A DNA stretch of 64,000 bases from Gammaproteobacteria bacterium (lineage in GTDB: Bacteria; Pseudomonadota; Gammaproteobacteria; Steroidobacterales; GCA-2729495). A program made the translations under genes and the position numbers. The stretch covers positions 248,001-312,000 of the forward strand of contig JAUHYQ010000002.1 in NCBI GenBank assembly GCA_030426355.1, in the 5' to 3' direction. The notes below the pieces were generated by a model that did no database searches, was not told the DNA's origin, and saw only the letters and a list, made by a program, of their open reading frames with translations. Below, piece after piece: positions 46,155-54,296 of the stretch (positions within the stretch are counted from its first letter, which is position 1; each line of letters opens with the position of its first letter).

Positions 46155-46793
46155 CTAGTTGAGCTTTGCAGATGCAGCGATTTGGGCGTTCAGAGCATCC
46201 CTGAACCATTGCCATAGTTCTCTACTTTTCTCAATGCTTCTCATTTCCCGGTTTTGCGTTGTGAGACCTGTTACAAACACAGCAACCGCGTTTACCGCCA
46301 TCTTCAGCTGATCACGATCAACCTTGGTAACAAAAGAGCGATTCAGGTTCCCGCTCTGCTTATCCATAATACGTTCAAACGAATCCCGCCTTGCTTTAAT
46401 GTAGGTATCGTTAAACATGAGCCTTGGGTAAAGCTCTGAAATAATTCGCAATGATTTGGGGTCTTTGAGCAAACGCTCGAATATCACGTACTCTACCTCG
46501 TCGAGATACTCGTTAAAGGTTGTCGGTCGTCCGGAGCCTAGAACCCCGAATACATTCATGCTCGCCTTTTTGTAGGCCGCCATAACGACATCGGGCATTT
46601 TTGCAAAGTGGTGGTAGAGCCCTCCTTTGCTTAGGCCCGCCCGGTCCGCCAGTGCTGCGGACGTTAGTGCGTCATAGCCACCTTCTGCAATCAGTTCACA
46701 CGCGGCGTCAATGATCAGCGCGCGGGTGCGAGCGGCCGAGATCGTCTGCTTGTTGGGAGTCCGTTCCCGTTCTGTGTTGCTTGATAAATCCAT
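46155..46793 (-). CDS. TetR-family transcriptional regulator
   Basis: The protein has 212 residues. The N-terminal DNA-binding part has RALIIDAACELIAEGGYDAL followed by TSAALADRAGLSKGGLYHHF, a canonical TetR helix-turn-helix. The C-terminal helical domain would bind the inducer. It is the first gene of the minus-strand operon, so it probably regulates itself as well as the divergent plus-strand operon through the palindrome at 46817-46832. No clear ribosome site lies before its ATG. Confidence 0.94.
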   Translation of the reverse strand: MDLSSNTERERTPNKQTISAARTRALIIDAACELIAEGGYDALTSAALADRAGLSKGGLYHHFAKMPDVVMAAYKKASMNVFGVLGSGRPTTFNEYLDEVEYVIFERLLKDPKSLRIISELYPRLMFNDTYIKARRDSFERIMDKQSGNLNRSFVTKVDRDQLKMAVNAVAVFVTGLTTQNREMRSIEKSRELWQWFRDALNAQIAASAKLN

Positions 46794-46811
46794 AAAGTTG
46801 TAAATTCCATA

Positions 46812-46840
46812 TTGCCGACCGACCGGTCGGTCTGTATAAT
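46812..46840 (+). promoter_or_regulatory. Sigma-70 promoter of the MBL operon
   Basis: TTGCCG (46812-46817) and a perfect TATAAT (46835-46840) are separated by 17 bases. Transcription would begin near 46847, about 80 bases before the first MBL gene. The spacer is almost filled by the palindrome described separately. Confidence 0.75.
46817..46832. promoter_or_regulatory. TetR operator, 16-bp perfect palindrome
   Basis: GACCGACCGGTCGGTC is perfectly symmetric and lies between the -35 and -10 boxes of the plus-strand promoter, 24 bases before tetR on the other strand. Sites of the ACCGACCGGTCGGT type are common for TetR-family repressors. Bound repressor would block RNA polymerase directly. Confidence 0.85.
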
Positions 46841-46926
46841 CGCGCTTTCGCCAGGTCGGGTCAAGTGGCTTGTTCCATTCTTTATTTAGCTAACTGAACA
46901 CGGCGATTGCATTAGGGGTATTGAAC

Positions 46927-47880
46927 ATGAGCATTATCAGGTTCCGATGTATCAGCCTTGCGGCGGCGACAATCCTGGCTATTTTGGGAGCCGCACCCGG
47001 CGCGCATGCGGAATCCAGCGGTTTCGTGACGGGGACCGAAAAGATCGGTGAGGGTGTGTATGTCTTCCGCTATGGCATCCATCGCAGTCTGTTTGTGGTG
47101 TCAGAAGAGGGCGTGATCGTTACCGACCCACTAAACGCTGCGGCCGCCAAAATTTATCGGCAAGAGATCGCAAAGATCACCGCCGCCCCTGTCACGCATG
47201 TGATTTATTCGCACTCCCATTGGGATCGGGTTGCCGGCGGTCAAGTCTTCAAGGACGAGGGTGCGCGCTTCATTATGCAGGAAGCTTGCGCGGCAAATCT
47301 GTTGGAGGTTAATGCCCGGACGCCGCTTGCTGTTCCCGATATTGTGCCACCCGACGAGACGTTTTCGGCACGACTGAGTTTAACTTCCGGTGATCAGGGA
47401 ATAGAGCTTTTCGACTTTGGCCCGAGCCATGACAAGTGTCACGCTGTCATGTATCTGCCCGCGCTTAATGCGCTATTCATCCCCGAGCTTATAAGCACTC
47501 TTGGCGCCTCGCTACCCGTGGAAGACATCACGCTTGGGACTTACGAGTTATCCAACATCGTTGCCTATTTCAAGTCAGTAGAGAGTCTGGCTGAAGAGCA
47601 AGGCGTTACAACGCTGATTATCGGTCATGCGCGCGAGTTACTGGTGAACGGCGAATTGCGTCTCGAACCTGCAACCGGGCCAGTTGTATTGCTGAAGGAA
47701 CAGCGCGAATTCTGGGAATTTTCGCTGGGCTATATGGGCGAGCTGGTTGGCAAGGGTGCTCAGTCGATGTTCCTGGCGCGAATCATTCGCTACGAGAAAT
47801 TCGAAAACTATGTCGGTTACGACAAAGAAGCCGTTTTCATGATGTTTAGAAGAATGATCACCTGGTTTGCGACCGGTTAG
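46927..47880 (+). CDS. Exported MBL-fold protein 1 (altered metal site)
   Basis: About 317 residues from ATG 46927 (AGGGGT upstream), with a signal peptide ending near GAHAES. The metallo-beta-lactamase fold is visible from VYVFRYGIHRSLFVVSEEGV onward. The metal motif reads HSHWDR (His96, His98, Asp100, Arg101), so the final His of HxHxDH is replaced by Arg. His168 (FGPSHDK) and His234 (IIGHARE) are kept, while the bridging Asp position appears as Glu187 (FIPELIS). It may hold one metal ion or none. It is the first gene of the operon under the TetR-type promoter. Confidence 0.88.
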   Translation: MSIIRFRCISLAAATILAILGAAPGAHAESSGFVTGTEKIGEGVYVFRYGIHRSLFVVSEEGVIVTDPLNAAAAKIYRQEIAKITAAPVTHVIYSHSHWDRVAGGQVFKDEGARFIMQEACAANLLEVNARTPLAVPDIVPPDETFSARLSLTSGDQGIELFDFGPSHDKCHAVMYLPALNALFIPELISTLGASLPVEDITLGTYELSNIVAYFKSVESLAEEQGVTTLIIGHARELLVNGELRLEPATGPVVLLKEQREFWEFSLGYMGELVGKGAQSMFLARIIRYEKFENYVGYDKEAVFMMFRRMITWFATG

Positions 47881-47890
47881 GAGAGTTGCC

Positions 47891-48913
47891 ATGAATAAAT
47901 ACACTGCCGCCGCAATAGCTGTTGCTTCTTTTTTCTTTGTTAGTTCCGCCTATAGTGCCGAATGGGATAAGAAGACGGCTGAAAATTGGGAGATCACATC
48001 AGGTACAGAAGAATGGGAGATGACCCCCGGTATTTCCTATTTTCCCCGCTATAAAGTCGAAAAGATTTCTGAGCACGTCTATACATTCCGCGAAGGTTTC
48101 TACCGCAGTATTTTTCTTGTTACCGGTGATGGGGTCATTGTTACCGATCCCTTGAGCGTTGCGGCCGGCAAACGAATGCTCAAAGAGATTGAGAAAATCA
48201 CTGACGAGCCAATCAAGTATGTCGTTTACAGTCACTCACATTGGGATCACGTCGCGGGTGGGCAGCCATTCAAAGATAAAGGGGCGCAGTTCATTTCGCA
48301 GGAGCGCTGCCTGATAAATTTTGAGACCCGTCCGAATCCTGACGTGGTAATGCCCGACATCACGTTTAAGGATAGCTATACGCTCAAGCTTGGGGCGGTC
48401 ACTCTGGAAATGCACTATTTCGGGCCGACCCACGATATTTGCTTATCTGTCGGTGTCATTGAACCGGAAAACATTTTGTGGGCGGTTGACGTGGCACCAC
48501 CAACGGGTGGAAACCTGTTGCCATTCAATCCCACCATGGCCGATGTCTACATGTACAACATGGTGCCATTTTTCAGGACGGTCGAAAATTTTGTCAAAGA
48601 GAGAGGTATTAAGGTGCTGATGGGCGGCCATGCGCATTTCCAGCGCATAGATCCACCAATGAAGGGCTTGATGCCCGGCGTCCTGATGGACGGCACGCTG
48701 GGTCCGCCAGACTCCATAACTCGCCGAAAAATATTTTGGGAAAGAGCCAACGAGTATGTCGCCGAGGAAATCGAAGCGGGTACACCGATGGATGAAATCC
48801 CGGCAAAACTTTCCGGGCAACGAGCGCTAGCTGATCTTGTCAGCGACTACGATGAAGCACTGGCGAAAGTGCTGTTTACCCGAATTGTTCACATGTTTCG
48901 GACCGGGCAGTAG
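47891..48913 (+). CDS. Exported MBL-fold hydrolase 2 (intact metal site)
   Basis: The product has 340 residues, from ATG 47891 with GGAGAG upstream. A signal peptide ends near AYSAEW. All ligands are present: HSHWDH (His115, His117, Asp119, His120), His181 (FGPTHD), Asp200 (WAVDVA) and His247 (GGHAHF). It is the only complete metal site among the four MBL domains here, so it is the likely catalyst. MBL hydrolases of this kind cut lactones, esters, amides or sulfate esters in the periplasm; the sequence does not say which. It lies ten bases after MBL 1. Confidence 0.92.
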   Translation: MNKYTAAAIAVASFFFVSSAYSAEWDKKTAENWEITSGTEEWEMTPGISYFPRYKVEKISEHVYTFREGFYRSIFLVTGDGVIVTDPLSVAAGKRMLKEIEKITDEPIKYVVYSHSHWDHVAGGQPFKDKGAQFISQERCLINFETRPNPDVVMPDITFKDSYTLKLGAVTLEMHYFGPTHDICLSVGVIEPENILWAVDVAPPTGGNLLPFNPTMADVYMYNMVPFFRTVENFVKERGIKVLMGGHAHFQRIDPPMKGLMPGVLMDGTLGPPDSITRRKIFWERANEYVAEEIEAGTPMDEIPAKLSGQRALADLVSDYDEALAKVLFTRIVHMFRTGQ

Positions 48914-48938
48914 CTTTCATACGGGCACCCCTGAAAAG

Positions 48939-50171
48939 ATGTCAAGCTCAGCCAAATTTGCCGTTCTGCTTCTTCTAATCGGTGTTCAGGCATCCGGGTG
49001 TGTTGGTGCTTTCAAATCGCAAACTGCTGATCTCGTCATCAGCGGAGCGCAAATAATACTTCCTGACGGAAGGGTTTCGAGAAACAGCAGTCTGGTCATC
49101 TCTAATGGGGCGATTACTTCGATAGAAGAAGAGGGCATGGCTGTGAACGCTCGTCGTCGAATCGATGCTGGTGGCAGGTTTGTCTTGCCCGGTTTTATAG
49201 ACACGCATGTTCATCTCCTTTTCCAGTCGGGCGCTAAAGATCAAGAGTCACTCGATATCTGGGTCGAGGAAGGGCTTCAGGATTTGCTCAATGCATACCT
49301 GGCTGCCGGAATCACCAGCATCATGTCGATGGGGGACTACTACCCAACGATTGTTGACGTTCGCGACTCCATCTCAGGTGGGGAGCTGAGGGGGCCGCGT
49401 GCATTTATCGTTGGGCCTGTGTTTACAGCCCCCAACGGTCATCCGGCCGGCACACTGTGCGGTAAAAGCGATTGGTGCAGACAGTCTCTGGCCGCCGAGG
49501 TACAAGACCCTGAAGTCGCGCGACAACGGGTTCGCGAACTGGCCGAGGCCGGTGTTGACGGTATTAAGGTGGCCTACAGCGGTAGCGGGCCGTTTCCAAA
49601 GATAGCGGATGCCGTTTTCGTTGCGATTACTGAGGAAGCGGAAGCACAGGGTCTCCGCGTGTATGTGCATTCCACTTCACCGGGTGATTTTCTGCAGGCC
49701 AGAACAATGGGCGCTAACAGGTTTGCGCATACGCCCGCCATGGGCGCATTCCCTGATTCCGATTCGATGCTATCGGCAATGGCCGGGTTGCCGGTATCAA
49801 CATCGCCCGGTGTGCCAAAGCGCGACGCTTTTGCGGCTCAGCGTGCTGCCAATATTCGCCAGCTAGTCACATGGGGTGCTCTGACGGTATTCGGCACCGA
49901 TTTGCCAGGTAAAGCGCCGGCCGATGCTTTGGCATTTGAAGTCGAATCTTTGCAGGCGGTGCTTACCGCGCAGGAAATTATCGCCTCGTTAACGGCGAAT
50001 GCTGCCTTGTTCGCGGGCGCAGAAGAGTGGCTGGGCAAAGTCGCTGTTGGTTACACCGCAGATTTGGTTGTGGTGGATGGTAATCCACTGGAAGACATAC
50101 AAGCTTTGGCTGCTGTTGTGATGGTTTTTAAGAATGGCGAGCTTGTTGTGGATACAAGCCCTGATCAATGA
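48939..50171 (+). CDS. Amidohydrolase-family lipoprotein
   Basis: About 410 residues from ATG 48939. The signal ends at VQASGC (Cys21), a plausible but not ideal lipidation site. The metal-dependent hydrolase domain shows FIDTHVH (His90, His92), GIKVAYSGSG, YVHSTSPG, FAHTPA and FGTDLPG, the usual ligand set, and the closing LFAGAEEWLGKVAVGYTADL that marks the imidazolonepropionase-like subgroup. It should hydrolyse a cyclic amide, ester or similar bond while anchored facing the periplasm. It lies 25 bases after MBL 2. Confidence 0.92.
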   Translation: MSSSAKFAVLLLLIGVQASGCVGAFKSQTADLVISGAQIILPDGRVSRNSSLVISNGAITSIEEEGMAVNARRRIDAGGRFVLPGFIDTHVHLLFQSGAKDQESLDIWVEEGLQDLLNAYLAAGITSIMSMGDYYPTIVDVRDSISGGELRGPRAFIVGPVFTAPNGHPAGTLCGKSDWCRQSLAAEVQDPEVARQRVRELAEAGVDGIKVAYSGSGPFPKIADAVFVAITEEAEAQGLRVYVHSTSPGDFLQARTMGANRFAHTPAMGAFPDSDSMLSAMAGLPVSTSPGVPKRDAFAAQRAANIRQLVTWGALTVFGTDLPGKAPADALAFEVESLQAVLTAQEIIASLTANAALFAGAEEWLGKVAVGYTADLVVVDGNPLEDIQALAAVVMVFKNGELVVDTSPDQ

Positions 50172-50196
50172 ATCAAGATAGTTGGAGATGATCAAA

Positions 50197-50772
50197 ATGA
50201 AAATGGAAAAACGTTTTTTTAATGCTCTTGCCGGCTCATTAACTTTGTTCCTGCTATCAAGCAGTGTATTTGCGGTTGGTCATGTCACCAAGGATGGAAA
50301 GCCCAACTACGCGCCGTTTTTCCCCTATGTCCACCGCACCAACATTGTGGTGGCCGATATTGACCGGTCGCTGAAAATCTATCGCGACATACTGGGTTTC
50401 AAGGTGGCTTTCAAAGTGCCGATTCGATCAGCCGGAATTGTTCATGAAACCTTCGGGCTGGACGACGATGTAAAAGCGCGTATCGCGATGCTTTCGATGG
50501 GCGAGAAAGACGCGTTGGGCCGGGTTCAAAGGCCGATAGGCTTGTCGGAGGTGCCGGGCTACGAGGCTCCTGAACGAGGTATATACGAATCGGCGTTGAT
50601 CATTGAGATCGACCCAAAGGATGACATTAAGGAACTCTATGACCGGCTCAGTGCGGAAGGGCTGGAAATGGGTGAGTTGATGGATCTGCCAATACCGCCA
50701 CGCACGGAATTTCCATTTACCGATTACGACGGTCATCGAATCATCATCATGCAGCTGCCGCTGGTGGAATAG
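50197..50772 (+). CDS. Exported VOC/glyoxalase-fold protein
   Basis: About 191 residues. ATG 50197 is chosen with GGAG upstream; nearby in-frame ATG codons at 50188 and 50203 are possible. A signal peptide ends near SVFAVGH. The VOC module starts with RTNIVVADIDRSLKIYRDIL followed by GFKV, and ends with DYDGHRIIIMQLP. VOC proteins include glyoxalases, epoxide-opening and extradiol ring-cleaving enzymes and also binding proteins. Being exported is unusual for this fold, but it matches its operon partners. Confidence 0.87.
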   Translation: MKMEKRFFNALAGSLTLFLLSSSVFAVGHVTKDGKPNYAPFFPYVHRTNIVVADIDRSLKIYRDILGFKVAFKVPIRSAGIVHETFGLDDDVKARIAMLSMGEKDALGRVQRPIGLSEVPGYEAPERGIYESALIIEIDPKDDIKELYDRLSAEGLEMGELMDLPIPPRTEFPFTDYDGHRIIIMQLPLVE

Positions 50773-50774
50773 AA

Positions 50775-52628
50775 ATGATCAGGCTGAAATTGTTGTTTTC
50801 AAAAATTATTGTCGGTAGCTGGATTGCGTTGTTTTGTATGGCGTTGTTTTCTCCTGCGTATGCGGAAATGACGGAACTGGAAAAGAAAGCCGCATCGACG
50901 CTGCCCTTTTTCCTGAAAATTCCGCCCTATGAAACTGAGAATCTGGGAGATGGGCTGTACTCATTTCGCTGGGGCGCTTATCGCAATATATTTTTGGTCA
51001 CCGATGACGGGGTGATCGTCACTGATCCCATGGGTGTCGATTCTGCCGGTGTTTTCCGTGACGAGATTGCCAAGATTACGGATCAGCCGGTGAAGTACGT
51101 CGTCTATTCGCAATCGCACTGGGATCACGCGACTGGCGCAGGAATCTTTAAAGACGAGGGCGCTAAAATTATTGCGCACGAAAAGTGTGCGGCAAATATA
51201 GCGGAGCGGCCGAACGAGGGGCTGCTGCCTCCCGACATTACTTTTTCTGAAAATTACAGCGTCGAGCTCGGCGGCGAGAGTCTGGATCTCTACTACTTTG
51301 GTCCGGCCGATGACAATTGCGGCATCGTTATCGTGCCGAGTGTGAGGCCGATACTCTATGTCACGGACACCCTGAATCCGGCAACCAGCCAGACCATCCC
51401 CTGGAATCCGCAGGTTCCTGATCTCTACCCCTACAACGTAATCTCGTTTACTAGATCAGTTGAGAAGTTGGGTGCTGAGCGCGGCCTGACGGAATACATT
51501 GGTGGTCATGTGACGTTCATGCAGGGGGCCGACCGGAAGGTGGCGGCCTATCCAAGCGTGGGCCCGTTTGAGCAAATCACGGAAAAGCGCGAACTGTATG
51601 AGCGGCTTTTTGCGGCAGTCGAATCAGAGTGGCGCAAGGGCACGCCGGAAGCCGATATTCCGCAGGCGATAGTTGATCAAGGCCAGTTCCGTGACTTGGA
51701 CCTGTATTCGGACATAAATTTATGGATGTTTACGCGCAAGATCGCTGCGTATTACGCAGGGCAAGCGCCCGAACCACAGCCTTATGACGTAGAAGTCGTT
51801 ATCGAGCCAATAACAGAAGGGCTCTATGCATTTCGGGCGGGCGGTATACGTAGCTTTTTTATGGTCGGTGACGACGGCGTTCTGGTGGTCGATCCTGTTT
51901 CTGCCAATGTGGCAGGCGCACTGCGGGCAAAAATAGCCGCCATTACGGACAAACCCGTATCGCATGTCGTCTACTCGCACTCGCTGAATCAAAGGGCGAT
52001 TGGCGGTCAGATATACAAAGATGAAGGCGCTCGTTTTGTTGCGCACGAAAATTGTGCGGCTAACTTTGCCGATATTCCTCGCAGAGATATTGTGCAACCC
52101 GACGATGTGTTTTCGTCGAACTACAGTGTTTCTCTCGGCAGTCGCAGCCTCGATCTTTACTATCTTGGGCATCACTACGACTGCAGCATTGTAATGATCA
52201 CTCGGCCAGACAATTACCTGTTTGTGGTTGGGACGGTAAGCCCGCCCGAGGTTGCAATACCCGCAGATGCCAGCCTGCTCAATATTGATGTGTACAACCT
52301 GCCCACTTTTCTGAGTGCGCTAGAGAATCTGGCCCGCGAGGAAGGCGTGACAATGATGATCGCTGATCAGGTTGTAACGTTTACGGGGGCCGACGGAAAC
52401 GAAGTTGTCTTCGGCCCGACTGGCTCGGCAGCGGTTATCGGGGGGCAGAAAGAGTTTTGGGAGGATCTGTTCCGCGATGTGCGTAAGGCGCATGAAGACG
52501 GGATCGGCGGCTCAAGGGTGGGCCGTTACATTGATCATGAGCCTTACCAGCATTTGCGGGGGTACGACAAAAATGTCTTTCCCTGGGTCGCGCGTCGCTC
52601 CATGTCCGTCATCTTCACAGGCAAATAA
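50775..52628 (+). CDS. Exported double MBL-domain protein (both sites degenerate)
   Basis: The product has 617 residues with a signal peptide ending near PAYAEM. Two homologous MBL domains are joined (about 50-330 and 340-617). Domain 1 has SQSHWDH (first His replaced by Gln113), FGPADD in place of GPxHD, Asp198 and His245 kept. Domain 2 has SHSLNQR, losing three of four motif ligands, VVGTVS where Asp is expected, and ADQVVTF where His is expected. Domain 2 is almost surely not a hydrolase; domain 1 is doubtful. It may bind ligand or partner proteins. It starts two bases after the VOC gene. Confidence 0.9.
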   Translation: MIRLKLLFSKIIVGSWIALFCMALFSPAYAEMTELEKKAASTLPFFLKIPPYETENLGDGLYSFRWGAYRNIFLVTDDGVIVTDPMGVDSAGVFRDEIAKITDQPVKYVVYSQSHWDHATGAGIFKDEGAKIIAHEKCAANIAERPNEGLLPPDITFSENYSVELGGESLDLYYFGPADDNCGIVIVPSVRPILYVTDTLNPATSQTIPWNPQVPDLYPYNVISFTRSVEKLGAERGLTEYIGGHVTFMQGADRKVAAYPSVGPFEQITEKRELYERLFAAVESEWRKGTPEADIPQAIVDQGQFRDLDLYSDINLWMFTRKIAAYYAGQAPEPQPYDVEVVIEPITEGLYAFRAGGIRSFFMVGDDGVLVVDPVSANVAGALRAKIAAITDKPVSHVVYSHSLNQRAIGGQIYKDEGARFVAHENCAANFADIPRRDIVQPDDVFSSNYSVSLGSRSLDLYYLGHHYDCSIVMITRPDNYLFVVGTVSPPEVAIPADASLLNIDVYNLPTFLSALENLAREEGVTMMIADQVVTFTGADGNEVVFGPTGSAAVIGGQKEFWEDLFRDVRKAHEDGIGGSRVGRYIDHEPYQHLRGYDKNVFPWVARRSMSVIFTGK

Positions 52629-52629
52629 C

Positions 52630-54285
52630 ATGGCCATCGCAAAATCGTTTCGGTCACTGGCGGCTTTGGTGTTGTGCGTTCTGGCGTTGACAACAACTGC
52701 TTGTGCAACGGAATACCGGGTTGCAGTGCTCGCAAAGGGCTCGCCGTTGAGAGGCTCGCAGGGCCTCGCATTGGGGCCGGACGGTGCGCTTTATGTCGGC
52801 GCCATATCCGGGCAGACCATTTATAAAGTTGATGTGGCAACCCGCGCAGTCGAGATTGTTGTGGAACCCCCGCTCGGTGGCGCGGACGATCTCGCTGTTG
52901 CTGCTGACGGCACCATTGTCTGGACGGCGATCGGTGACAGCGCGGTGCGTATTCGTCACCCGGATGGTCGCGTAAACGATCTGGCACAGGGGTTGTTGGC
53001 TGTCAACGGTATCAACTTCGGGCCTGATGGCCGGTTGTTTGTCACGCAGTTGTTTCCGCCCAGCAAGCTGTTTGAGATTGATCTTGATGGCATAGAACCG
53101 CCGAAATTCATCATGGAAGTGCCGGGCGGTCTGAACGGTTTTGAAATCGATGACGACTACATCCTTTACGGACCGCTGTCGGACTTTGGTACGGCTGTCC
53201 GTATAGATCTGAATACCAAGCAACAAACCGTCATCGGTAGTGGCATGGTGACGGCTATCTCGGCAAATCTTTTGCCCGATAAAAGCGTCGTTGTCCTGGG
53301 GTACAGCACGGGTAAGGTATTTCGCATTTATCCCGGTAACCCGGAGCCCGAGTTGTTGGTGCAGTTAGAGGGCCCGCTCGACAATCATGCCATTGCCGAG
53401 AGCGGGCTGATTTATGTGTCACGCACCGCTGACGGGGAGATTGTTGAGATCAACCCGGATACCACTGCTGTTCGGGTGGTCATACCGGGCGGCTTTACCG
53501 GGCCTGGCGGCATATCGACTGTTAACGTCGATGGTAAAGAACAACTACTGGTAGCCGATCTCACCGGCAATCGTTTTGTGGATACCAAGAGCGGTGCGGT
53601 AAGCCGTGTGGAAAATTTTCACAGTTTTTTGCCTCGGGCAGCACGCGAATACATGGGCGGCGCTTCGGCGGGTATCACAGGTACTTGGCTCTACAGCACC
53701 AATGCGATGATCAATGCCGTGCACGTCATTGACCTCGAGACCGGCAAACCGGAGCACACCTACAAGAATGTATTCAGCCCTTACGACCTGGCGGTAACGG
53801 CCAGCGGTGAGGTTATCGTGGCTGAATTCGGGTTGGGCCGCCTGTTGCGTCTTTCTCGTACCGCGGAAGGCAAGCACAAGAAATCAGTTTTAGCCAAAGG
53901 CCTGAAGGGGCCTGTGGGCGTTGCGCTGCTGGGCACAACGGACGTTCTCGTAACCGAAACCTATACCGGTGTCTTGTCTCAGGTTTCGCTGGCTGATGGC
54001 ACTGTGACAAGGCTGTTGGAAGGTCTTGAGCAGCCTGAAGGGCTGGCCGTGACGGACGACGGAAAAGTCATCGTGGCGGAAGTGGGGGCTCAGCGATTGA
54101 TTCAATTTGATCCGCAATCCGGAACCACAGAGACGCTGGTTGAGAACTTGCCCATAGGCGCAACGCTTTGGCGAACGCCGGCGCCGGCATTCTTACTTAC
54201 TGATGTCGCTATCGGCAGAAACGGCGACATTTACCTAACGGCCGATCGTACCAACGATGTGCTGAAGATAAGTCGTTCAGACTAG
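52630..54285 (+). CDS. Exported double beta-propeller, SMP-30/NHL-like
   Basis: About 551 residues from ATG 52630, one base after the previous stop. A signal peptide ends around TTACATEY, with a Cys that could be lipidated although the box is not canonical. Repeats of the type GLALGPDGALYVGAISGQTI, LAVTASGEVIVAEFGLGRLL and LAVTDDGKVIVAEVGAQRLI make two consecutive propellers (about 25-310 and 320-551). Such proteins are lactonases, peptide-lactone hydrolases or sugar-acid lactonases. It likely opens or carries an intermediate in the periplasm. Confidence 0.85.
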   Translation: MAIAKSFRSLAALVLCVLALTTTACATEYRVAVLAKGSPLRGSQGLALGPDGALYVGAISGQTIYKVDVATRAVEIVVEPPLGGADDLAVAADGTIVWTAIGDSAVRIRHPDGRVNDLAQGLLAVNGINFGPDGRLFVTQLFPPSKLFEIDLDGIEPPKFIMEVPGGLNGFEIDDDYILYGPLSDFGTAVRIDLNTKQQTVIGSGMVTAISANLLPDKSVVVLGYSTGKVFRIYPGNPEPELLVQLEGPLDNHAIAESGLIYVSRTADGEIVEINPDTTAVRVVIPGGFTGPGGISTVNVDGKEQLLVADLTGNRFVDTKSGAVSRVENFHSFLPRAAREYMGGASAGITGTWLYSTNAMINAVHVIDLETGKPEHTYKNVFSPYDLAVTASGEVIVAEFGLGRLLRLSRTAEGKHKKSVLAKGLKGPVGVALLGTTDVLVTETYTGVLSQVSLADGTVTRLLEGLEQPEGLAVTDDGKVIVAEVGAQRLIQFDPQSGTTETLVENLPIGATLWRTPAPAFLLTDVAIGRNGDIYLTADRTNDVLKISRSD

Positions 54286-54296
54286 GAATTGACCAA

